Shown here: piece after piece, positions 34,401 to 41,507 of the stretch
Numbering within the stretch: the first letter of the stretch is position 1
Layout of the letters: each line of letters starts with the position of its first letter
Source: Undaria pinnatifida
Taxonomy: Eukaryota; Sar; Phaeophyceae; Laminariales; Alariaceae
NCBI GenBank assembly: GCA_012845835.1
Contig: JABAKD010000027.1
Coordinates: 15,534,073-15,598,072, forward strand
Length of the DNA stretch: 64,000 bases
Reading direction: 5' to 3'
Translations under genes and position numbers: made by a program
The notes under the pieces: model-generated
What the model saw: the letters and a program-made list of their open reading frames with translations, nothing else
What the model was told of the DNA's origin: nothing
Databases searched by the model: none

Positions 34401-37400
34401 GTAGTGCCAGTTGCCCGCTATAGTGCTTGTGGAATGGGTTGGTACAGATGAGAACAACCAGCAGCGTCAGTATCAGAAGTAATGCCGGTTGCCGCTGTAG
34501 TGCCGGCATTTCCCTCTATAGTGCACATGCTAGCACTATAAAGGGATCGCTGCTGTAACGATGTGTCAGATATGGTCTCATGCCGGAACGGGGCGGTGAT
34601 AAGAGGGTTTCAGAGTCATCTCAGCGGGAGATGTAGTGTAACGGTGTGTTAGAACTCTGCGCTCGTCTGCAGCACAAAGCGTGTACGAAGCACAGCAGCC
34701 AAGTCCACGTGAGCATTCGACAGCTTTTTTAGATGCTGTCATCACAGTAGGCGTCAAACTCGCGTCAAAGCTTGGCGCTCGACTGTGGAAACACGATCCG
34801 AAATATAGAAAAAGCAGTCAAGTCAACGTGAGCGTTCGATATTTTGGGATACAAACGCTGTTATACGCGTAAGAGAGGACGATCTATCGTGCAATTGCTA
34901 TTATCTACGCGGAGTTTTTGACACAACACGATATCAGCGGAATATAGTAACGACACGCCAAACCTCTGCGTTCGTTTGTGATGCAAGCCTTATACATACT
35001 AGCACAGAGCAATCGAGTCCACATGAGACTTCGACATTTTGAAGTTCAATCTGCTACTAGAGAACAACGGTCAAGTCAACGTGAGCATTCGACATTTCTA
35101 GATGCCAATAGGCTCGTGCAAAAAACTAACTATACAGATATCGTTAGATGAATGAGGCACCATGAACCACGAGGAGAGCGCCTCCCAACACTGACAAACC
35201 TGCGCCCCCCTCGGTGACACCATGGCAGTACCCGCTGAGCTACTCAGTCACGTGGTTCACGTTAAAAACCCCAAAAGTATTCCCCGGCGAATATCCGTGC
35301 CGTTATTTCGATTCAGACCGTGAAATTTGGCACACTCACGTCTTCTATGTGCCCTTGCAAAGACCTCACCCGCCGTTTTTTTTTCTTTTTCTTTTGTCTG
35401 ATTTTTCGTCAGTTAAGGTTTTTCGGAAAAAGTGGACCACCTTAGCCTAAATATTTTTGGCGAGAAAAAAGAAGAAGAAAAATCCCCCGGAGGTCAGCCC
35501 TTAGGATGGGCATCATGCACAACACATATGCAAAATTTCAGGATCTATCTCTCAAAAACGGCATGGACATTTGGACTTTTGTGCGTACAAATAAAAAATA
35601 CGACCCTCCAAATAAAAACTCATCTATATCGTACATTACAAGTACCAACAACGTAGCTTGCAAAGATGAGTATTGACCTAAAATTAGTCGAACTCACGGC
35701 TGACGTCCTTGAAATTTGTTTATAAAATGAGTAAGATACGTTATTTCCTCCAAATGACTTGTTTTTAGTCTATGATCCATTTTTTTCGCTAGATCTTGCT
35801 TAATGTTGAACACAGGCAGGTCAGATACTTGTTTTTTTGGGCGAAATTTCCTACAGACATGCCTTGGATTGTGTCCAACCGGGTCGTGCAAAAGGCGGCG
35901 CAATTTTTTTTTTTGTCGCCCGCGCTGGGAAAAGCCTGAATATTATTGCAAAACATGAAGGCCTGTCATTGGTCGACACGAGTTTCGCTCTTAGACACAG
36001 CCCGAGGCCGTTAAAAAACAAAATGGTCATGTCACCCTCTTACCCTCTTCTGCTGGTCATGGGGGTCAGTATGATACCAAATATTCACTCTTTAACTAGA
36101 TATTGCGAGCGGCATTCGTGGGGGAGATGAGTGCTTTTTTTTTTATTTGAACGAGCCTGTATGCTATACGACTTTGAAATTTCAATATTTTGAATAATAT
36201 AGAGTTTTCTCCCGCGCCGAGTTTTTATTTGATTGACTTTCTGAGAGGAATCCCCCCCCCCCCCCCCCGCCCCGAATCGGCCAAGCGGAGTCGATTGGCG
36301 AAATGTTGAATAAAAAAAACGTTCGGGAGTGCGGAGAAAGTAAAAGTTGCAGGTATCGGCCAAGGATAACTCCCTTTTTTTATGCTACGTTTTTCGAGAA
36401 CGGTTTTGAGCTTCTCAGGGTGAACCAAAAAAGCGTTTCTTGAAAATTGTTAGATTGAACGTCGAAAATCTGGGGTTTGTGGATCGGGAATGGATCTTAA
36501 TATATTTGGACGGCATGCTTATTAGGGGATATTCTAGTATTAGAGAGCGAGTTGGCTGAGATGAGCTGTCATCGAGGAGAGAGAGGACGCGGCGGATAGC
36601 GCGAAAGCAAAGCGTATACAGCAGAGTACAGGGGACTGATGGGTGTCTGATCACGTACGCAACCGCTATTTGTTAAGATACGGCCTTCAAAAGCCTGTAA
36701 ATATCCGAATTTGAGATCATTTGGGCGGGTTTCGTATAATAAGGTTGGCGTTTTATATTCGGGAAAGTTTGGAAATACTTGGTAGATCCGAGGCACGTGC
36801 CTCCGACCTCGGAAGCTATCCGGGGCTCTGGTGGAATCGAATAAAGCAACGTCTCTACGAAGGAAAAGAAAGTGAGTACTCTCCGAGGACCTGCTCAATT
36901 GGCAGACTTGCAGGGGGCACTCTGTGTCCCCAACCTATAACCTTACAAATGGCGTCGTCGGCAGGACCATGGGCTTTTTGGGTCGTGGGTTCGAGTCCCA
37001 CATCCACCATAGTAAACTTTTTCAGATTTTCCCCATGTCGAACTTGAAAAATACTCTCCCTCGGGTATCCCCAGGAAATGAAACCACTTGGATATTGACA
37101 GGTCCGCCCGTATAACCGGCCAACCTGCTATCCCGCCGTTTCAGGGGGAAAGAGTGTTATAAGGCTTAGTTTGGGTAAGCTATTGGTTAACCTTTTGCAA
37201 GTGGTCAAACGGACTAATACCCCACTAATTATCTTAACAAATGGCGTCGACGGCAGTTCGTAGAACCGGAGTTTCCCCGAATCCCCCATATTTCTGCATA
37301 TATATGCGATTCATCAGGGTGGGGTAGTGTTGAGATACGGCCTCGAAAGGCCTGTAAATATCCGAATTTGAGATCATTTGCATGGATTTCGTATGATAAG

Positions 37401-37488
37401 GTTGGCGTTTTATATTCGGGAAAGTTAGGAAATAGATCGGAGGCACGTGCCTCCGATCTCGGAAGCTATCCGGGGCTCTGGTGGAATC

Positions 37489-37558
<70 letters not shown>

Positions 37559-39768
37559 GTAACGTCTCTACGAAGGAAAATAAAGTGAGTACTCTCCGAG
37601 GACCTGCTCAATTGGCAGACCTGCAGGGGGCACTCTGTGTCCCCCACCTATAACCTTACATTACATGTTGTTGTGAGGTGGGAGATTGGAGTCAGAAGGT
37701 TTTGAAAACTTTCCCTAGGATATTCCCGCCCCCCCTAGAGGGGATTAAGTTGAAGCGACAGCCTGTAACCGTGATTTGGCGAGGAATAGGAGGATTGAAT
37801 ATACTAAGAGTGTGGAAGATTAGAGTATATAGTAGTGTGACTGGATGTAGAGCAAAGGGTCAACGTCCAATCAATAATTCCAGATTCATGAAGCATATAA
37901 CATATAACAAACTAGTTTTTTACAGCGCGGGAGGATCCGCAACGCTTTACTGCTGAAGGCTGCATAGTAACTCTGTTCCCAATATAAATGCCGGTGCCGG
38001 TATACTGGACTGGCACATATCAGCACTATTGGGAGCCCCTCCCTACTGTAATATAGCGACGTGCCAGGTCTCTGCGGTCGTCTATAACAAGCTCTATAAG
38101 AACAAACAGTCCAGTCAACGCGAACATTCGATGTTGTTATTAATAGATGTAAGCTGCTACTCACTGGTATAGCTGTTATATGATACGAGTACGAACGCGT
38201 ACATAAACGAGCAGTAAAAGAGAGGGCGATCTTTCGATCTTTTCTTCGTGACGTCAATGAAAGACGTGGGGGCACCCACAACAAGATTGTTTAAAATACT
38301 GTAACTGACACAAGATAACACACCCCGGTGATAAAATTTTGGGATCTAAAAATATTATCACCGGGTGTGGTATCCTGTGGGGGGGGTGATATCTTGTGTA
38401 CCCCGGGTGATAAAGTGCAGCTCGCAGGGGGCCCAAGGGGGGTGTGATAAACCAGGGTGTGTGATAGGACGTCCGAACACCCACAAGGTGTGTTTAGGGG
38501 TGTGATAAATAAGGGGGGGTGATAAAAAGGGGGTGTGATAGCACGTCCGAACACCCACAGGGTGTGTTTGGGGCTGTGATAAAAGCGGGTGTGATAACAG
38601 TTGAACCGCTGCTGCCGCACACTTGAAGGGGTGTGGTATGCCTGCACAAACCCTTGCAGCTGCCCAGCACTCCTGCTGTAGGTACCTACCTGTGATACCG
38701 GGTTGTGGTAAAACGAAGGGGCCCAACCTAGGTGACAAAACTCCTTAGCACATGACCTCGGCGATGACTCAATCCCCTAAACGCCGAAGAAAGTTCCAAA
38801 CAAAAAACGGGCTTGGATTGGAGCATAAAAAATAAAATATACCTAAATCGAAGGTACCTCGCCCGATATGATACGAGGCGGTAGCTGCGCCATCCGTCCT
38901 GCCTCCACAAAAACGTGGGCTGCTGCTACCTACCTCGCTATCGGTACGACCAACAAAAAAGAGTTACGCGGAGACACCACGATCGAAAATCGAAGCCACA
39001 AACCACAAATCTACACTACCATATCACTGGGGTGTGTTATCTTATGTACCCCGGGTGATAAATCGATGGTTTGTCAGAAACGCCCAAAATTATCACCGGG
39101 GTGTTGTATCCTGTGGGAAGTGTGATTTCCTGTGTACCGGTGATATCTTGTGTCAGTTACGGTAAGATTTTGAGTCTGGACGCCAACACACTGACTGACG
39201 TTTTTGTGACCCATGGGTACCGACCGAAACAGTGACGAGAGCGCGATCTAACCAAAAGCGATTAGGAGGGGCGTGCAGCGTACGCGCATTACAATGCTCC
39301 TCGGGTGTCTTCCAGCCGCCAGCGAAACAGCAGTTCGGATCCATCTTCTACCTCCGCAGCTCGGATTGCCTCGTGCGGTGGATGTTGTAATCAGCACTAC
39401 TAGCGGTATTTTGACAGCTTTCCCTCTCTTCTGAAGTCCCGGAGGGGGCTAGCAGCGCCTCCCCACTGTAGACTATACGTTCACAGAACGGCGGTCAATC
39501 AAATGAACGTGAGCTTTCGATAGTAGTTTGAAATGCAAACTTCATCCACATCACCCAACGAGTCTACGGCGTAATGGTGAATGAGAGGGCGATCTTTTTT
39601 TTATTTCGTCGAGTTTGTGACGTTTCTATTATTAATAGGATATGATCTTCATGTCCTCTCACCTTCTGCACGACAGGAGCCGACAACATCGTAGCCGTGC
39701 TGCCGAAGGACGCTCGCCACGCAGAAACCCACGTAGCTGCTAGCTATGCTCACGAACGCACGCTTCAT
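17579..39768 (-). CDS. AK7: Adenylate kinase 7-like gene, seven exons over 22 kb
   Basis: Exons on the minus strand are 39768-39663, 34297-33239, 31012-30864, 23068-22915, 21486-21270, 19717-18722 and 18003-17579, with phases 1, 1, 0, 1, 2 and 1 at the six junctions. The architecture matches AK7. An N-terminal NAD(P)-binding-like Rossmann domain covers residues 1 to about 330 (MKRAFVSIASSYVG; HVLVLSTTTTWANTK; GAGIPYGLGEG; NNHLPLIHVVDL). The kinase domain has its P-loop at 426-434, and a Dpy-30 motif lies near 959-996. AK7 is known from motile cilia, where it helps nucleotide balance and axoneme assembly. The model gives about 1034 residues against roughly 720 in animals, because of a Ser-rich insert in exon 2 and a Gly-rich insert in exon 6. 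Exon 6 needs one homopolymer correction at 19402-19422. Catalytic motifs are altered, so it may be a pseudokinase. Confidence 0.85.
18004..18721 (-). other. AK7 intron 6
   Basis: GT-AG. It includes a run of Gs on the plus strand (Cs on the coding strand) before the acceptor and an A/T homopolymer near 18265. No other feature was seen. Confidence 0.5.
18722..19717 (-). CDS. AK7: AK7 exon 6: altered NMP/LID region with Gly-rich insertion
   Basis: The acceptor tttcgcag completes a His codon from exon 5. The exon starts GYILCNIPSRADAASDIF, aligning with the family's GYxLDGFP segment but with DGF replaced. MMPTHVVYLDATVEYILAQR follows, matching the strand before the LID. A stretch of about 90 codons of GGA/GGG/AAA (19150-19440) then replaces the LID, and SETLQKLRSEIERYFVEEKK resumes. 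The two parts are in different frames as read. Changing the 21-G run at 19402-19422 to 20 or 23 G joins them and also makes the donor CACAG|GTACCA fit phase 1. The downstream 130 residues (e.g. ESWIPATAGVLRDRYMAKTA) look coding but are not recognised. Confidence 0.7.
20510..20670. repeat. (ATAGATCAT)n-type minisatellite
   Basis: Short units of 'agatcatgt/atagatcat' repeat with variation through AK7 intron 5. Asp-His-Ile or Tyr-Asp-Leu frames over it are artefacts. Confidence 0.85.
20672..20800 (+). repeat. Dispersed repeat, direct partner at 42950-43080
   Basis: Shared blocks are 'gtgatatgttgtgca', 'gtacagatccaacc' and 'cggctcccacccggcaacat'. Both copies are next to GATCTA-type simple repeats, suggesting the unit and the satellite move or expand together. 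Confidence 0.75.
21270..21486 (-). CDS. AK7: AK7 exon 5
   Basis: Acceptor tttacttcag, phase 1. Donor GGGCA|GTGGGG, phase 2, giving a His codon with exon 6. It encodes AGKGELSAESQAALDALSPP, then ISEYTSLDAEGLARVLSPSI and ARATRLLLGDTRG, the helices leading to the GYxL strand of the kinase fold. The acceptor lies only about 20 bp from a long (CAA)n tract. Confidence 0.8.
21509..21757. repeat. (TTG)n / (CAA)n microsatellite
   Basis: About 83 nearly perfect TTG triplets with a few CTG/TTA interruptions. It lies in AK7 intron 4, directly upstream (coding-strand sense) of exon 5. Poly-Leu and poly-Asn frames are artefacts. Confidence 0.95.
22915..23068 (-). CDS. AK7: AK7 exon 4
   Basis: Acceptor gcatttttcag, phase 0, continuing exon 3 without a gap in the family alignment (ISQRYGVKYVDAKVAVDSAF follows the P-loop helix). 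Then come a Pro/Ala-rich linker and a Lys-rich end (KGKKTKDSKKG). The donor AAAAAG|GTGGGA, phase 1, was chosen over a nearby CAG|GTAGTT because only it matches exon 5. Confidence 0.8.
23562..23748. repeat. 11-bp tandem array (AAGGAATTATT)n
   Basis: About 17 near-identical copies, the last ones slightly changed. The right end abuts a 73-bp sequence repeated in inverted orientation at 37157-37230. It lies in AK7 intron 3. Confidence 0.95.
23750..23822 (-). repeat. 73-bp repeat, inverted partner at 37157-37230
   Basis: 'attagtggggtattagtccg' through 'caaactaagccttataa' is almost identical to the reverse complement of 37157-37230. High identity suggests recent movement compared with other repeats here. 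Confidence 0.85.
24180..24540. repeat. (TCTGATAGTA)n minisatellite
   Basis: Ten-bp units with one-base variants, preceded by related 'agcatctaacag' units. Confidence 0.9.
24689..24757. repeat. (ATT)n microsatellite at the tail end of a SINE-like copy
   Basis: About 23 triplets. On the minus strand it directly follows the SINE body and would be its 3' tail. Confidence 0.9.
24760..25060 (-). mobile_element. tRNA-derived SINE-like element, copy 1
   Basis: Read on the minus strand, the head at about 25058-24984 looks like a tRNA. An A-box-like TGGCGTATCAGTT lies near 25035-25047 and a B-box GAGTTCGAATCCC at 24988-25000, about 40 bp apart. The body (about 210 bp) and an (AAT)n tail follow. The same unit recurs at 31494-31795 with its own A-rich tail and, without the head, at 63757-63966. 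RNA polymerase III transcription is inferred from the boxes. Confidence 0.75.
25327..25488. repeat. Poly-C blocks followed by poly-T
   Basis: Long C runs separated by CTCCCTTT-like spacers, ending in about 25 T. Homopolymer lengths here are unlikely to be exact. Confidence 0.85.
25745..26125. repeat. Tandem repeat, unit about 115 bp, 3-4 copies
   Basis: Each unit has 'gatacaatacgataa', 'tctagaacatcaaccaaaa', 'gtgtag', 'aaccacgtggtt' and 'atgtattcgaaaa' in order. Confidence 0.8.
26930..27560. repeat. Degenerate tandem repeat of about 290 bp
   Basis: Shared blocks are 'gaagtaaagtcaccctcgcg', 'atagtggtgacatcgcat', 'tgtatttgtaagatgtatct' and 'gcgacctcagagccccaca'. About two full units and part of a third are visible. 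Confidence 0.75.
28085..29765 (-). repeat. Dispersed repeat R1, large inverted copy with poly-C tandem units
   Basis: The right part (about 29550-29765) is the reverse complement of 885-1130. It includes the conserved 60-bp module and 'cctatatccttaatgaggac'. Leftwards, units with 'gatttatcccctcgaaa' and C runs parallel the units at 1085-1480. Within it, 28515-28790 and 28800-29075 are a near-perfect tandem duplication of about 285 bp. Confidence 0.8.
30073..30096 (+). repeat. Short interstitial telomere-like (TTAGGG)n tract
   Basis: Just over three TTAGGG units. Similar but poorer tracts appear near 41105, 45165 and 47287. This is too short to imply a chromosome end. Confidence 0.7.
30864..31012 (-). 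CDS. AK7: AK7 exon 3: start of kinase domain with altered P-loop
   Basis: Acceptor cattgcag, phase 1. It encodes ELEPIAWSKGFVASARLLAR, then SLTPLNGVILGPPGGNQST and VCHQ. It aligns with the family segment that ends in GPPxxGKS/T. Here the conserved Lys is Gln (codon CAG) and the preceding Gly is Asn. The donor is CAG|GCAAGC, a GC-type site. With it, exon 4 continues the alignment with no gap or insertion. Confidence 0.85.
31494..31795 (-). mobile_element. tRNA-derived SINE-like element, copy 2
   Basis: It has the same head and body as copy 1, with high identity. The B-box-like segment is near 31721-31733 and the A-box-like segment near 31767-31780, with a small insertion (TTA) between them. 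The tail on the minus strand is A-rich. It sits in AK7 intron 2. Confidence 0.75.
33239..34297 (-). CDS. AK7: AK7 exon 2: Rossmann-like N-terminal domain
   Basis: Acceptor gaatacag, preceded by a CT-rich tract; donor AGCG|GTGAGT. Both are in phase 1. It encodes a dehydratase/epimerase-like fold: SNVIVLCLIEDLRGTDAIL, HVLVLSTTTTWANTK, then a Ser/Arg/Gly-rich insert at about residues 111-210, then ACVVGAGIPYGLGEGPLLRL, NNHLPLIHVVDLSVLVGRLL and KPYILAVEGG. Animal AK7 has the same order with a much shorter linker before the GxxYG motif. Plus-strand frames over this exon are shadows. Confidence 0.9.
35246..36125 (+). repeat. Dispersed repeat D, copy 2, with a nested insertion
   Basis: Collinear with 12990-13725. 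Between about 35595 and 35725 it carries extra sequence absent from copy 1, which includes the conserved 60-bp module (35653-35710). The module therefore appears to have inserted after the two copies separated. It lies in AK7 intron 1. Confidence 0.75.
36715..37020 (+). repeat. Dispersed repeat E, copy 1, with tRNA-like 3' end
   Basis: It shares 'gagatcatttg', 'ttttatattcgggaaag', 'ggaagctatccggggctctg' and 'gaggacctgctcaattggca' with 37365-37650. Its right end, 'gtgggttcgagtcccac' followed by 'atccacca', looks like a tRNA T-arm and acceptor end. No matching 5' tRNA half is present, so it is not a tRNA gene. Confidence 0.7.
37157..37230 (+). repeat. 73-bp repeat, inverted partner at 23750-23822
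   Basis: Nearly identical to the reverse complement of the sequence flanking the 11-bp array in intron 3. It lies between the two copies of repeat E. Confidence 0.85.
37315..37660 (+). repeat. Dispersed repeat E, copy 2, interrupted by (AAT)n
   Basis: Collinear with copy 1 up to 'gtggaatcgaata', where about 22 AAT triplets (37492-37557) are inserted, then continuing to the 'cactctgtgtccc' block. It lacks the tRNA-like end. Confidence 0.75.
38297..39164. mobile_element. Non-autonomous TIR element (MITE-like), 868 bp
   Basis: The left end 38297-38317 (TACTGTAACTGACACAAGATA) matches the reverse complement of the right end 39144-39164 with one mismatch over 21 bp. Both ends start TA, compatible with a TA target site. 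The interior has no coding frame but many 'gtgtgataa' and 'cccgggtgata' direct and inverted repeats, including two copies of a block with 'cacgtccgaacacccaca'. It lies in AK7 intron 1. Confidence 0.75.
39663..39768 (-). CDS. AK7: AK7 exon 1
   Basis: ATG at 39768-39766 and donor GCAGAAG|GTGAGA, phase 1. It encodes MKRAFVSIASSYVGFCVASV and HGYDVVGSCRAE, the first strand and helix of the Rossmann fold, as in AK7 N-termini (K-R-x-F-[IV]). The open frame extends upstream but without another plausible start near the family's usual beginning. Confidence 0.8.
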
Positions 39769-40317
39769 AACGCATCCACTCCAATCTGCACATGTAGGCC
39801 TACAGGCGACGGGCACATGGCCGCACCGGGTACCAGCACGAGTACGACATAAACAATTTAGAAGGCAGCGTAGCCATGCATTATTCGCTGAAAATTGGTC
39901 GAAAAATATCACTCTGTACTTAAATGTAAATTTGTTTTTAATTTGTATTAAGATCAAAACATTCCTTATATTTACATACATATCTTCGATGAAAACCCGT
40001 CGAGAAATGCCCATTTGGACAAAAACATAAGGTATTTATAAATTCAATTTTTACCTTTATGTGATCATTAAATTTATGGACAATGCGGCATAAATTATAT
40101 ATTAAACTAGAACATAATGTCGTTACGTATTCTTGGGGTTTCCAACAACCATCATAGCGTTCTTGTTTCTTCCATCTCTAAATGACGGCTTCTTCTCGAC
40201 GAGTTCTCTGCTAGCGCAACACACAGCAGCAGACCCCACACAACCAAGGTCACCCGTCTCTCCCAAGCAGAGAGTGGCCGAGACAGTAGAGATCTTGTCT
40301 TGTGCCTCTAGAAGCGG
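39769..40317. promoter_or_regulatory. Divergent (bidirectional) upstream region between AK7 and the SGF11-like gene
   Basis: Only 549 bp separate the two start codons. The part at 39930-40110 is AT-rich, with TATA-like 'aattatatatta' about 220 bp before the SGF11 start. Core promoter elements cannot be assigned with certainty. A shared promoter is an inference from the spacing. Confidence 0.5.
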
Positions 40318-40551
40318 ATGGAAGTCAAGAAAGAGAGCCAGGCCTGCGGCACTGCTGCTGCTTCTGCGAAGAGGAAAGGGTCGAGAGTCGTCACGTCCAG
40401 AGCTCCGCCCACAGCAGCAGTCGGCAGCAGCAACGGATCCGTCCCTGACAGCAGTGAGGGCGTCGATGATGCTTCCAAGCAGGGGCTGACGCCTTCCCGC
40501 AAGCGTCCTAGAGTCGCCGAGGACTATCTGATTCACCCACCGGATGGATCG
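40318..40551 (+). CDS. SGF11: SGF11-like exon 1: basic N-terminus
   Basis: The ATG at 40318 is nine bases downstream of an in-frame TAG, which fixes the start. The donor is GATCG|GTGAGT, phase 0. It encodes a Ser/Ala-rich region with a basic patch (SRKRPRVAED) that could be a nuclear localisation signal. A long reverse-strand frame here is a shadow. Confidence 0.75.
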
Positions 40552-41466
40552 GTGAGTGTGCTTTTCTAAGTTTCGCGGGTTTAAGTAACGCTGCTGCTGT
40601 CTGTTCGTTTCAACAACAGCAGGGAGTATATATCTAGAAAACAGCGTAGAGCATTAGAGGCGTACCAGGTACATCAGGTACAGGTACTACACACATACGC
40701 ATATCATAGCTCAACAGCAGCAGCACCCAGCAGCAGCACCTGCAGACAGCAGACAGCGGTGCTTGCCAGAAGAGGTCAAGTTTGTGGTACTTTGCGAGGA
40801 GTGTTTCTGGTTCACTGCACCCAACGCATATATGTTAGCACGCATTGCGGTTGACTTCAAAGACATGTGTTTCCCGCTGGGACGACTTGCTCTTGTCGGC
40901 ATTGCGTCACATACACGTACATGCTCGTTGACACCACCGGAAGACTTCACCGCGTGCTCAACCCCCCAAACGTATAATCAAATGCACCACAGGTACCAGA
41001 ACCAAGAACAGTACCAAAATATGTTTTTTAGGTTATCCGTACCCTTGTGTCAGGTTTTCCAAATCGCGCGCGCGAAGGGCTGAAGCCTTCACCTGGCTTA
41101 GATTCGGGGTCAGGGTTAGGATTAGGGTTGGGCTGGGTCTACGCTCGATGATCTGAACCCATTTAGCACCGCACACGGGGACAAAACACCTCAAGTTATA
41201 ATAGGATATTTTTTGGTTGGAAAAATAACAAAACCCCAAAACAACGCTTGGGACCGGTAAACCGACCTCCCCAGTACTGCAGTACATGGACTAACGCGTT
41301 CTGTACTCCAGAGTTCCTTTCCCCCCCCGTGCCCTGATGTTATACGCATACGACAACAACAGCAGTTTACGTACAACAACGGCAGCGCAGTTTCTACAAA
41401 AATACACACCTAAACTGCTGTCTGTACGCACTGTTGTAGTTGTTGTTGTTGTCGTTGTCGTTGTCG

Positions 41467-41507
<41 letters not shown>

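Noticed and set aside
36940-37010. A complete tRNA gene
   Set aside because: Only the T-arm and 3' acceptor part are visible; no D-arm or matching 5' acceptor strand at the right distance.
40123-40536. Minus-strand 137-aa frame
   Set aside because: Antisense to SGF11 exon 1, which has a fixed ATG, a strong donor and phase-compatible partners.
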